A stretch of 64,000 bases of DNA. Source: Bactericera cockerelli (Eukaryota; Arthropoda; Insecta; Hemiptera; Triozidae). The DNA lies in assembly GCA_024516035.1 (NCBI GenBank), contig CM044956.1, positions 7,651,911-7,715,910 on the forward strand, written 5' to 3'. Position 1 is the stretch's first letter. Each line of letters begins with the position of its first letter. A model generated the notes under the pieces. The model searched no databases. It was given only the letters and a program-made list of their open reading frames with translations, and was not told the DNA's origin. The position numbers and the translations under genes were made by a program. Shown here in pieces: positions 53,951 to 63,775 of this stretch.

Positions 53951-54170
53951 AATTTGGGTTTATCGTCGCTTTCAAATGCATGGCCTAATCACGACTTTGG
54001 TGTTACCCTCGATTCACAGGAGACTCACAATCCTGCTACCCACATTAAGCTCCCCTAGCCTGGGTTGGGCCGGAATGGCAGCATCACGAAGTCTTCACCT
54101 AGCAGGACATTGCTTAACTTCGGTGATCTTACGAGAAGCGGTGCATTCAACGCGTCATCTACTCTTGCTG
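53951..54170 (-). mobile_element. 5S-derived SINE copy, full length, box C-less
   Basis: On the minus strand it has the whole order from the GATGACGCGTTGAATGCACC head to the AAAGCGACGATAAACCCAAA tail, about 220 bp. Confidence 0.85.
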
Positions 54171-54473
54171 TACCAATAATTTTAATTGTTGATATAAACT
54201 TTTTTTATAGTTTCCATAGAAAAATTATCCATCGTTAAGACCGGATGGAATATTTATCCTCCACATGGGCTTTGTAATATCCTGAGAAAAGTTGCTGATG
54301 ATGTCCGGAAAAGATGGCTACCAAAGTAACCATCTTACTGGCGAAGGTCTTAGCAAGGGTTAACTTGGGATGTCATCAAGGTGTGTCAACCAAGTTGTCA
54401 GAGTTAATTGATCCGTACAGGGTAAGCTGGAAACCGAATGACTGAAATAGTCTAAAACTAAATAATCTTACTG
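54171..54473. other. Spacer between two inverted 5S-derived SINEs
   Basis: No gene seen. A CTGATGATGTCCGG phrase near 54,290 was checked as a ribozyme and fails. Confidence 0.5.
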
Positions 54474-54699
54474 TGCCCGCGTCGATGGCGCGTTGAATGC
54501 ACCGGTTCTCGTAGGATCACCAACGTTAAGCAACGTCCAGCGAGGTGAAGACTTCGTGATGCTGGCATTCCGACCCAAACCAGGCTGGGTGAGGTTAATG
54601 TGGGTTACAGGTTTGAGAATTCCCTGCGAATAGAGGGTAACACCCCCATGGTGATATGACCTTGCAGTTGAAAGCGACGTTAAGCCTAAATTAAAAAAA
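54474..54699 (+). mobile_element. 5S-derived SINE copy, full length, box C-less
   Basis: Best-preserved member. It has CGTCGATGGCGCGTTGAATG, CCGGTTCTCGTAGGATCACC, TTAAGCAACGTCCAGCGAGG, the body and the tail CGACGTTAAGCCTAAATT plus a short A-run. It is inverted relative to the copy 300 bp upstream. Confidence 0.88.
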
Positions 54700-54985
54700 G
54701 CGAATAATTGTTCATTATTTCTTGATCTACACGGTCTAACCATTTCATCCCGCCACAACACTACTCTGTATACAATAATCCTCGATACAAGATACCTGCA
54801 TTATTATCGCATCGTATTATGGATTTCGAATTTCCATATAGATAGCTTCATTTTAAACCGGGCTGGATTCTTAAGAGCTTAACATTATTTTATGATAAAG
54901 TCATAAGTGCTTCGTCTTCTTCAAGAGAACAGTTTCTTAATAATATGCTGAAGTTCAAGATGGATGATGGATGAGGAGGAGAAAG
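54700..54985. other. Spacer, nothing recognised
   Basis: No gene seen. Confidence 0.45.
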
Positions 54986-55380
54986 AGGAGTAAGAGGGGG
55001 GGGGGAGAGAGAGGGGGGGTGGGCGGGTAACTCCTGAAAAGAAGACGCCGACAGTGAAAAGTAAGAGGTAAATAGAGAAAGAGAGATTCTGCGAAGGATA
55101 AAAGGAGAAAGACAGAGGAAAGTATGAGAGAGAGAGAGGTGAGCTCTTAAAATGCAAAGAAAAAAGGAGACGTAGAATCATTGAAGAAGAAATAGAGAGG
55201 GAGAGGAGAAAGAAGGGAGAGAGAGATAGAAAGAGAGAGGGAGGGAGAGAAGAGAAAGAGAGAAGGGAGAGAGAGAGAGGGAGAGAGAGAGAGGGAGAGA
55301 GAGAGGAGAGAGATATAGAGGGAGAGGAGAGAGAAAGAGAGAGAGAGAGAGGAGAGAGAAAGAATAGAGTTCTGAAAGGT
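54986..55380 (+). repeat. (GA)n/G-rich polypurine tract
   Basis: GAGGGAGAGAG runs, including GGGGGGGGGGAGAG and GAGGGGGGGTGGGCGGG at 54,995-55,027, which could form G-quadruplexes. The pyrimidine-strand ORFs are artefacts. Confidence 0.9.
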
Positions 55381-56257
55381 AAAAGTTGAAATAAATGATG
55401 GATGCCTCAGGTGAATAAGTTGATGTAATTAAATTTATGGAAGTCATCATCTTGAGGAGCTCTGAGGAGAACGAGGAAACAGAAGTCTTCAACTCTGAAG
55501 TTTTAATGAAACAAAGAAAACATGAACATGAAGTTCAAGATGTTTTAGTTAGAAGGAAGAAAATACAGGAAGAGAGAAAATACAGGAGAAGAAAGAGGGA
55601 GAGGTGAAAAGAGAGAGATTTTTAGACTATCCAAGATTGTACATAATCTATTATTATTATTCTTTATTAGGAGCACAACATTTAGGTACAATATAAAATT
55701 TTAGGAGAGTTTGTTTTTAGATTGAACTATTTTGTTATAACGTGAAAATAAAAACTTATAGAGAAAAATATTTCCCACAAAAGTTGTTAGGAACTGTATT
55801 TACTTTCTAAAACAATAAAAAAAATCAAAATTTTATCGGATGGTTTTAAGATTAGACTTAAAAATTTAAAACCGAAGCCAATTTGTTTTCGTACATTTTA
55901 TTGATCAAGCTCATAAATATAATTAATAAATTAGATTTTAACATAATATTTTCTATTCACTTTAGATTTTAAAAATCCATTCATTTTTGAAGGAGTTATG
56001 ACGTTTTTTTTGGTGTTGTTTGAAAAACAGAAAAATGGCCGTACTTCCGGAACAAAAGGCCAAATACGAAGTCTCCTCGGGAAAAAAATGTTTCTATGTT
56101 CTATTACACAGTTTCGTTTGTTACCATAGAGCTGGAACACCCTGTTTATATTAGGTATTGTGGGTTTACTCTGTCCCAATTCTACATATCAAGCAAAACG
56201 CTAGTTCTGCAACGCCAAGAAAAACAAAACAAGGGTGCTATACTTATTATACTTAAC
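55381..56257. other. Intergenic, nothing recognised
   Basis: An ORF at 55,931-56,179 has no domain. ACACCCTGTTTATA near 56,138 resembles the terminal motif noted at 49,871. Confidence 0.5.
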
Positions 56258-56260
56258 ACC

Positions 56261-56662
56261 TAAGAGTAGTAAGGTTACAAGCGTAGTTTTTTGAGGATTT
56301 TAAAGAAAAAAACTGAATTTGCTCAAGACACGATTTCCGTAGAAGCGTAGTTTTTTGAGGATGCGAATTCTATAGAAGCGTAGTTTTTTGAAGAAAAAAC
56401 GGAATTTGCTCAAGACACGATTTCCATAGAAGCGTAGTTTTTTGAGGATGCGAATTCTATAGAAGCGTAGTATCCTCAAAAAACTACGCTTCTATAAAAA
56501 TCGTGTCTTGAGCAAATTCCGTTTTTTCTTCAAAAAACTACGCTTCTATAGAATTCGCATCCTCAAAAAACTACGCTTCTATGGAAATCGTGTCTTGAGC
56601 AAATTCAGTTTTTTTCTTTAAAATCCTCAAAAAACTACGCTTGTAACCTTACTACTCCTAAG
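56261..56662. mobile_element. Near-perfect ~400-bp palindrome (fold-back element)
   Basis: Positions 56,261-56,450 are the reverse complement of 56,472-56,662 with only a few mismatches. The 22-nt loop between them is GCGAATTCTATAGAAGCGTAGT. Each arm is itself built of repeats: GAAGCGTAGTTTTTTGAGGA occurs several times, alternating with TTTGCTCAAGACACGATTTC. Weak similarity continues outward for about 20 bp on both sides. It is probably a fold-back DNA element or MITE; the target duplication is unclear. Confidence 0.9.
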
Positions 56663-57067
56663 TATTGTTAGGATGGAAAATAGAAACTGATTAAATAATA
56701 GAGAAAAATCATTCCACATCTCTCACTTCCAGCAGCTGCGCTGGAAGGGAGAGAGAGGGATAAAAGTCGAAAGAAATAAATTATAGAAAGAAAGAGAGAC
56801 GTAAAGGCAGTCAGATTTCAATATTGTCAGTTTTCAAGCTATTGAGAAACTCCGACATCTCTTTTATTATTTCGATTTGATGCAATACGATTTTCTAGAG
56901 AATTCTTTTTTCTGTCATCAGATATTTGTGAAAAGCAGAAGACTTGGGGATAAATGTATTAGGAAATTTAATAGAGAGGAAGGACTTAGGATCAGGATAA
57001 GAGGAAGCACAAAGGCTTTAGATAATGAATATTTCCACGAAGTTTAGAATCTTCTCTCTCGACAGTT
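56663..57067. other. Intergenic, nothing recognised
   Basis: No gene seen. Confidence 0.45.
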
Positions 57068-57567
57068 AGATCTTGATTCTCTCTCTGATTTTCTATCTCT
57101 ATATCTCTTTTCTTTCTTCTCTCTCTAATGCTGGGTCCACATAGGTGCAACATGCAACATGTTGCTGCAATATGAATTCATTATGTGTGGACGACTTCTG
57201 AACACGAACATGAATGTTCAAAAATTATCAATGAGGATGTCGGTTTTCTACCAAACATCTTTGATCTTTTTTGCTACTATGTTGCACGTGTGTGGACGGC
57301 ACCTGAACATTAAAACAGAATGGATCACTGACGAACATGAACTGCAACACGTTGCTGCAACAGCGTTCCAATTACCACACACATGTTGCAGCAACGTGTT
57401 GCATGTTGCACCTGTGTGGACCCAGCATAAGGTAGAATTATCTTAGGAAATTATCTTAGTTCTTGATTCTCTCTCTGATTTTTTATCTCTATATCTCTTT
57501 TCTTTCTTCTCTCTCTAATGCTGGGTCCACACAGGTGCAACATGCAACATGTTGCTGCAATATGAAT
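57068..57567 (+). repeat. Local duplication including the start of MITE M1
   Basis: The block from TTCTTGATTCTCTCTCTGAT through the first 45 bp of the MITE occurs at about 57,072-57,175 and again at about 57,461-57,567, 390 bp apart. The second copy stops inside the MITE. The duplication therefore happened after the MITE inserted. Confidence 0.85.
57126..57430. mobile_element. MITE family M1, complete copy with TAA TSD
   Basis: The element is 57,129-57,427 (299 bp), flanked by TAA at 57,126-57,128 and 57,428-57,430. Inverted ends are TGCTGGGTCCACAYAGGTGC. It is opposite in orientation to the copy at 1841. The 95-codon ORF inside is not a gene. Confidence 0.9.
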
Positions 57568-58316
57568 AATGTTTATATTATGTAAATTACTGTAGTATTA
57601 AATATAGCCCAGGCAAATTAGTGCTAAAATGGGGTCTAGCGGCAAAAAATTGCTCAATAGCTGGAAATCGTTTTAAACCCTTAAAGGGGTCCTGAATAAT
57701 GGGTATATGAGTTTGCGACGGATTTTAGGTTGTGCTTCCGAGTTTAGGGCCTAAATAGTGGAAATTTTTTGCACTTTTTTTAAAATTGCGCTTATAACTC
57801 AAAATGTATTTATTCTACAGAAAATTTTACTCAGTTCTTATCTAAGAAGCATAAAATTATGCGTCTAATGACGTTTGAATCATTAAAATAAGTTAAGCCC
57901 TTCAGCCACAATCGCTCCTCAAAGATGGGTCATTTTTTCAAACATAGCTCAAATTTTGAAAATTCTCAACTTTTAACGCCTGTAAGTCAAAAAGGACTGC
58001 ACCAACTGAAAAATTTAATAGAATCGAACTAGTAGAAAATGTAATTTTAAGTAAAATACTGTTTGAAATTTGAAATTTGCTTACTCCAGTGCTGAGATAT
58101 GATTTTTCGTCCCTAGCCCCAAATTTCCGCTAAGGCAGTGCAACGCAAGAAACTTCACCTGAACTCTAAAATTATCATATTCTTACAACTTTTCAAGCAA
58201 AACTGAACGTAATCTATTGAATTCAGTCGAATAGGTAATTTAAAATTTTGAGAAACTTGCACTTAATTTTACTAAGATCTTTACTGAACATGTGATTTCA
58301 AGACAGCAGGCACACT

Positions 58317-58949
58317 ATGGAGGATGTAACTTGTTTTATATGCGGGAGCATTGTGCAAGAAGGAATATTAATAATATAATAATAAAAATGCATTTTCTTT
58401 GTGTTGTTATGTCACAATTTTAGTGGGTAGCGCAGAATCATAGAACTTTGCCAGTTTAATTTACAATATCTTGTATTATTTGTGTGCCTATGATTCAGCC
58501 ACCGGTCGCTGCTTCATATCAAAGCAGCTACTCTTTTTTCCTCACGACTCACGAATTATGAGTGGACCCCGAACATCCAAGTACAGAGCAGAAAAAATCC
58601 CATCCCGCTGGGAATTGAACCCAGGTCACCATGCGTGCAATGCCTAGCGCGCTAAGTCACTCGGCTACAGTGACTACAACATATTAAAAGGAAAGATAGA
58701 GGAATATTAAAGGAAAAGTCACTTCGAATGTTCATTGAGGACAGCAGGAGAGAAATGATGGGCATCACACGTGGTTACAGACTCAGAAATCTGTTATACT
58801 TCACGAGAAGTGTCGCAAAGGTCTACACGAAGGAGTCAAACATTGTAAAGGCCGAAAAAGAAGCAGGAAACGGAAGCCGTGTGACAAGAGGCCGTGAGGA
58901 AATACCAAAATTCAACTTCAAGGAGCTCTGATTCTACTGTGGAAAAGAT
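58317..58949 (+). pseudogene. Broken left-arm copy of the zinc-finger-like transposon gene
   Basis: The frame begins MEDVTCFICGSIVQEG as in the intact copy at 59,753-60,337, then is cut by the SINE-bearing insertion. Similarity resumes near 58,703. Further damage includes a 2-base loss near KVYTKESN and a TGA in place of the first Cys of the second CxxC. Coding similarity ends at GGAAAAGAT, 58,949. Confidence 0.85.
58499..58673 (-). mobile_element. SINE family F copy within the left-arm insertion
   Basis: On the minus strand it has the GTCACTGTAGCCGAGTGACT head, GGTTCAATTCCC box B, the GGGGTCCACTCATAATTCGT body and a tail ending GACCGGTGG. Confidence 0.8.
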
Positions 58950-59226
58950 ATGGAGGTTCTGGGTACTAACGACTTCTTAGGAGTGAACCACCTTTTAGTC
59001 TCACCTCGGCAGTATAAACAAGGTAATTTCTATTCTATTCTATTCTACCCCCCCATGACATAGAACGTATCATGGCCATCAATGGTATCCATGTTTATAT
59101 CGGCGTTGTCATATACGAATTGAGTTAATGAATTTTTAGTGATGATAAGGCCATGATACGTTCCATGCTATGGGGGGGTATTCAGTGCTTCACTCCTAAG
59201 AAGTCGTTAGTACCTAGAACCTCCAT
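58950..59226. mobile_element. Small fold-back element in the centre of the inverted duplicate
   Basis: ATGGAGGTTCTGGGTACTAA at 58,950 is matched by its complement ending at 59,226. Inner arms ACCCCCCCATGACATAGAAC and its complement also pair. The left arm is interrupted by about 55 bp ending in a TTCTATTCTATTC run that resembles a SINE tail. Confidence 0.75.
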
Positions 59227-59752
59227 ACTGAAGGTGAAATCAATCCCACTAGTGACCAGTTTGAGCGAACTCTCCCTGTTCACGCCATGTGACTCCAGTT
59301 TGAATTGCCTCCAAACTTACCCCGCGCATATCACTCGATCTCTACGCACCTAACTGTTAGAGATAACACTTCGATATCAGATGATAGGCATATCATATGA
59401 TCTTACAAAGAAAGCCAGAGATTCGGTACGATAAATTGGGAACGACGATGCCTCGTTCAGATTGTAACAACCAGTGGTCAGGGTTACGTCTTCTCTCCTT
59501 CCTCGATCTACCACCTTTGATCCCCTTCTAAAGGCGTAAGTACTTGGTACAAGTACTCAAGGTAAGACCATCCAATCTCATTTCATAGTAGTAGTTTATT
59601 TCTTCCTTTTATCTTTCCGTGTAAATTTAATACTCTTTAATACCTACACCTTTCGTAGTAGCGTTATTGAAGCAGCGGCCTTTTCTTCGTTAAACCCCAG
59701 TAACTGGGAAACTTAGGTCTTCCGGCTTCAAAGCCCCAGTTACTACATTAAT
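59227..59752. other. Central spacer of the inverted duplicate
   Basis: No ORF with a domain. CCCCAGTTACTAC and CCCCAGTAACTGG near 59,695-59,745 are similar phrases. Confidence 0.45.
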
Positions 59753-60337
59753 TCACTCCCCTCGTCCAGATATACCTTGAGCTGCATCAGGATCCATAGA
59801 TGGGCGTGAATTAAAGAACATACCACGACAAGAATCGTACTTGCTTTCAGCGGCTACGAGGTCTGATTCAGTTGCCATCCTACGCAATACCACCGCCCCC
59901 ATTTCATCTCCTCTGGCAATTGCAGAACCTTTAATTTTTTGCATTATTTCTTGTGTCTGAATTTCACGCACTGTTTCACGTCTATGAAGAGGAAGCTTTT
60001 TCTGTTTAGCCTTGAAGCTTTCAGAGGCATCTTTTCCACAGTAGAAGCAGAGCTCCTTAAAGTTGAATTTTGTTATTTCCTCACGGCCTCTTGTCACACG
60101 GCTTCCGTTTCCTGCTTCTTTTTCGGCCTTTACAATGTTTGACTCCTTCGTGTAGACACCTTTGCGACACTTCTCGTGATGTATAACAGATTTCTGAGTC
60201 TGTAACCACGTGTGATGCCCATCATTCCTCCTCCTGCTGGCCTCAATAAACGTTCGAAGTGACTTTTCCTTTAATATTCCTCTATCCGCTCCTTCTTGTA
60301 CAATGCTCCCGCATATAAAACAAGTTACATCCTCCAT
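59753..60337 (-). CDS. Zinc-binding, transposon-associated protein, 194 aa
   Basis: The protein is made of two related modules, each starting CxxC and ending near a CR pair. Module 1 has C6 and C9 (CFICG), EKSLRTFIEASRRR, then HHEKCRK. Module 2 has CFYCGKD, a basic linker, then KYDSCRGMFF; an Asp sits where a ligand His might be expected. Proteins with this kind of CxxC...EKG...HxxCR layout recur in large uncharacterised families in arthropods and cnidarians, in my recollection associated with mobile elements. I cannot name the family with confidence. The frame ends after GISGRGE without a catalytic domain, so it may be only the N-terminal part of a larger original. The frame lies at the inner end of a 1-kb inverted-repeat arm. 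Start chosen: first ATG, which is also conserved in the left copy. Confidence 0.65.
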   Translation of the reverse strand: MEDVTCFICGSIVQEGADRGILKEKSLRTFIEASRRRNDGHHTWLQTQKSVIHHEKCRKGVYTKESNIVKAEKEAGNGSRVTRGREEITKFNFKELCFYCGKDASESFKAKQKKLPLHRRETVREIQTQEIMQKIKGSAIARGDEMGAVVLRRMATESDLVAAESKYDSCRGMFFNSRPSMDPDAAQGISGRGE

Positions 60338-61043
60338 AGTGTGCCTGCTGTCTTGAAATCACATGTTCAGTGAACAGATCTTAGTATAAAATTCAGTGCA
60401 AGTTTCTCAAAATTTTAAATTATCTATTCGACTGAATTCAATAGATTACGTTCAGTTTTGCTTGAAAAGTTGTAAGAATATGATAATTTTAGAGTTCAGA
60501 TGAAGTTTCTTGCGTTGCACTGCCTTAGCGGAAATTTGGCGCTAGGAACGAAAAATCATATCTCAGCACTGGAGTAAGCAAATTTCAAATTTCAAACAGT
60601 ATTTTACTTAAAATTACATTTTCTACAAGTTCGATTCTATTAAATTTTTCAATTGGTGCAGTCCTTTTTGACTTACAGGCGTTAAAATGTGAGAATTTTC
60701 AAAATTTGAGCTATGTTTGAAAAAATGACCCATCTTTGAGGAGCGATTGTGGCTGAAGGGCTTAACTTATTTTAATGATTCAAACGTCATTAGACGCATA
60801 ATTTTATGCTTCTTAGATAAGAACTGAGTAAAATTTTCTGTAGAATAAATACATTTTGAGTTATAAGCGCAATTTTAAAAAAAGTGCAAAAAATTTCCAC
60901 TATTTAGGCCCTAAACTCGGAAGCACAACCTAAAATCCGTCGCAAACTCATATACCCATTATTCAGGACCCCTTTAAGGGTTTAAAACGATTTCCAGCTA
61001 TTGAGCAATTTTTTGCCGCTAGAGCACTAATTTGCCTGGGCTA

Positions 61044-61636
61044 ATAGAGAATAAAATCAAAATCAAATCTCTTGTCAGCAGACGTCTCTTTCAGACACCT
61101 TGAACTGTACGGTATCATCATTGGTTTCCGCTTTCTACTTGAATACTGAAAATACAGGATCATGCTGGTGACAAATAATGTCGAATAAAAAGCCAGTTGC
61201 TACGAGAAAATTCAAATTGAACTCTTTGCCTGAAGCAAGAATCGAACCCGGGACCCAGAGATGCAAAAACATATGTACTGTCGTCTTAATAAGCTGGGGG
61301 GTTCGGCTGCAAACCGAGTAACGATCCGAGGTATGGCCCTATATTACTTCCGAGAAATTTCTAATATTAAAAATCGGAAGTATTAATTTTTCCTTCTCTG
61401 GGAAGAGGCAGACCACCAGAAAGATGGATGGACAAGCCGGAACAGTATGTAACCCCATTCTAAACAATGAGGCATTGTTGCACGAAGTTTCCGGCCTGTA
61501 TTCAGCGCCAGCGAGTACGTTTAGGTCATTCGAGTGTCTCCTCCGAATTTTAATAGTCCAAACACATCCTCTATCTTTGGTAGTTCAGGCGTCTCCACTA
61601 ACTTATAATCTACCTACTTATAATCTACCTACTGTA
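61044..61636. other. Intergenic with a tRNA-like fragment
   Basis: On the minus strand near 61,230-61,300, GGGTTCGATTC (box B) and a weak box A suggest another SINE head. ACTTCCGAGAAATTTCTAAT near 61,349 is the short palindromic motif seen elsewhere. No gene seen. Confidence 0.45.
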
Positions 61637-61678
61637 GTGAACAAGTAGTTAAAGTAGGATATTTAACTACTTGTTCAC
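61637..61678. repeat. Perfect 17-bp hairpin
   Basis: GTGAACAAGTAGTTAAA pairs with TTTAACTACTTGTTCAC around an 8-nt loop, GTAGGATA. A 14-bp tandem (ACTTATAATCTACCT) lies just upstream. Confidence 0.9.
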
Positions 61679-61708
61679 AACACTTTTCTATAATAAAAAT
61701 TCACTCTC

Positions 61709-61900
61709 CCTCCCGGTAACTCAGTCGGTTTGGTAATACAGAGGTCGCGGGTTCGAAACCCAGGCGGTACATGACATTAAGTTATCCTCCCATTTGGGAT
61801 TGTGAACGAATAACAATTTGTCTTGGGCTTACTGCTGGAATAATGGAATTCATTAGTCCTCCTCATCGGGCAGTATAAATAAGACGAAATTATTATTTAC
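61709..61900 (+). mobile_element. SINE family D copy
   Basis: TCCCGGTAACTCAGTCGGTT head with a deletion before box B (GGTTCGAAACC), body TCTTGGGCTTACTGCTGGAA, and a TTATTATTTA tail. Confidence 0.8.
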
Positions 61901-62676
61901 TTTTTCTGTGTGAATACAAATTCTTTCATTCTCTTTCTCTCTGTAAACTGAGAGAGATACTAAAAGTCCAATAAGTTAAAGCGAAAGTTAGTAAATGCAA
62001 ATTTCTCTTTGAGCCTAAAGAAAATAACTATCCTCCCTAGTCATCTGCAAAGTTACATCTTTGAAACAAAGTTTGCTTCATTTATTTTGCTCTGAGAACT
62101 TTTTGCTTTTCCCTTAACTGTCTAGAGTAGACATTTGTTACTGTTCACATGATTTTCTCAAACTTTTCCAAGTTTTAGGCATTCAAACGAATGTTGTTTT
62201 AGTCTCAAATTGTTTTAGGCACCCAAAACAACTGCTATCTTGAGTATATTTTCCTCCTGACCCCAAACTGTCGTGAATCTATAGACTTTAAACAAACCTT
62301 TAGTTCAAATCCAGAACAAACCCTCTATGTCACACAACAGATCTACAGGATTATGATAATTTATTTCATTTAACCCCCGTATCATTGCAGGGATTTCTAA
62401 AATTTTGTTATTAATAAAAATAAATATTTTACATTAGATAGCATTGCTAGCATTTATGTCCACGTTATCTAACTAATTTTAAGTAGATAAAACTTGCTAG
62501 TTAGTTTAGACCTTACTCGAACTTTGTCCAAACGATGTTTTTCAAAATGAAAATTTTCACTGGGACGCTATTACCACTACTTAATATATCCTAGCATTAT
62601 GAAACAAAATTACAAAATCAAATTTCACAAACAAACAAAAAATATTCATGTAATCCTGAGAACCCCTGATTAGATA
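61901..62676. other. Intergenic, nothing recognised
   Basis: No gene seen. Confidence 0.5.
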
Positions 62677-62945
62677 TGTAAATCACCAGATAAGGTGTCA
62701 ATAGGACAGAGCTACAGGTGTGATGGCTCAGATAGGGGACTAGACTATACTTTGAGAACCACTGTCTGGTGTATGTAAATCACCAGATAAGGTGTCAATA
62801 GGACAGAGCTACAGGTGTGATGGCTCAGATAGGGGACTAGACTATACTTTGAGAACCACTGTCTGGTGTATGTAAATCACCAGATAAGGTGTCAATAGGA
62901 CAGAACTACAGGTGTGATGGCTCAGATATAGGGGACTCGGGTTGG
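62677..62945 (+). repeat. 97-bp tandem repeat, nearly three units
   Basis: Units beginning TGTAAATCACCAGATAAGGT start at 62,677, 62,774 and 62,871, almost identical to each other. The third ends near 62,941. The high identity implies recent expansion. Confidence 0.95.
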
Positions 62946-63272
62946 TCCTCCAGACACTATTGTATGCGGGGCACACCTTCAGGAGGATAGATAATAATAG
63001 GATACACTGCCTGGTAATAAAAAGGTTCCCCAACAGGTAATTGGGACAGTGGTGTATTATTTATATCGAATACTCTTACTTACTTTCCGTGTTCATGATG
63101 GTTGTCATGGTGGTGGAAGGATTGATGGGGCATTAACCCCTGTGAACTCCCAGAAGAAATTTTCTGGGCTTCTTCCATGTCCTGTGTGTGGTCTATTGTG
63201 TGGTGTTTATGTAAATAAGTTTTACTTGTGAAAACATTTTTAACATTTTGAAAAATAAGGAGCTTTGAAAAA
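62946..63272. other. Spacer, nothing recognised
   Basis: No gene seen. Confidence 0.45.
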
Positions 63273-63398
63273 GTGCACTGGTAGTCAAGTGATTAACGCG
63301 CTAGTCTGGTAATCCAGGTAGCGTAGGCATCCGTTGGTTCGAATACCACCCAGTGCATGAATTTATCCTCATTAATTTGAGTTTGTGACCACATAATA
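63273..63398 (+). mobile_element. SINE family A copy, 3'-truncated
   Basis: Intact head (GTGCACTGGTAGTCAAGTGA), box B GGTTCGAATACC, and body to GTGACCACATAAT. Confidence 0.8.
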
Positions 63399-63775
63399 CC
63401 ACAAAAGACCACATGCTTTGCAACACTTCTCATAAAATTCGAACCAAAATGTTGCTTTCAATGGGATCCTGGCTTCAGCCTTCCAAAATGTAGTGATGAC
63501 GCACCACTGGTTAGTAGTCATATACATCACCAGTATTCATATAGATTTTTTTATCACCATCCTCTGATTGGTAGGGTGAGATAAGACCTGATATTAACTT
63601 GTCCTGAGAATTCACAGGATCCCCCCTATGGGTGTCTCTGTCACCAGGTGATGATACTGACACAGCTGATATTTTTAGTAGTATAGGTACTAAAAGAGAT
63701 ATTTTAAAGAGAACATGACATGTTTCAGTGTCCCTTTAAAAAGAAAAGAAAAAATAATAAGTGTTTCACAACCTT
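63399..63775. other. Spacer, nothing recognised
   Basis: No gene seen. Confidence 0.45.

Larger units (their letters stand above)
57605..61043. mobile_element. Inverted-duplicate element, 3.4 kb, with ~1-kb arms
   Basis: The outer ends are TAGCCCAGGCAAATTAGTGC and its complement at 61,043. The left arm (57,605-58,949) and right arm (61,043-60,029) are inverted copies of one sequence, near-identical except for scattered changes and an insertion in the left arm (about 58,364-58,702) that carries SINE F. Each arm has about 700 bp of non-coding DNA followed by the same coding start. The arms face each other. The centre holds a separate hairpin (58,950-59,226), unique DNA and the 3' part of the right gene. 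It could be a transposon with very long terminal inverted repeats or an inverted duplication of one transposon end. Confidence 0.85.

Noticed and set aside
54280..54330. Second hammerhead core (CTGATGA then GGAAAAG)
   Set aside because: Only 6 nt separate the core boxes, no stem II can form, and no GTC with a stem I partner follows.
55178..55492. Leu/Ser-rich 104-aa protein
   Set aside because: It is the pyrimidine strand of a GA tract.
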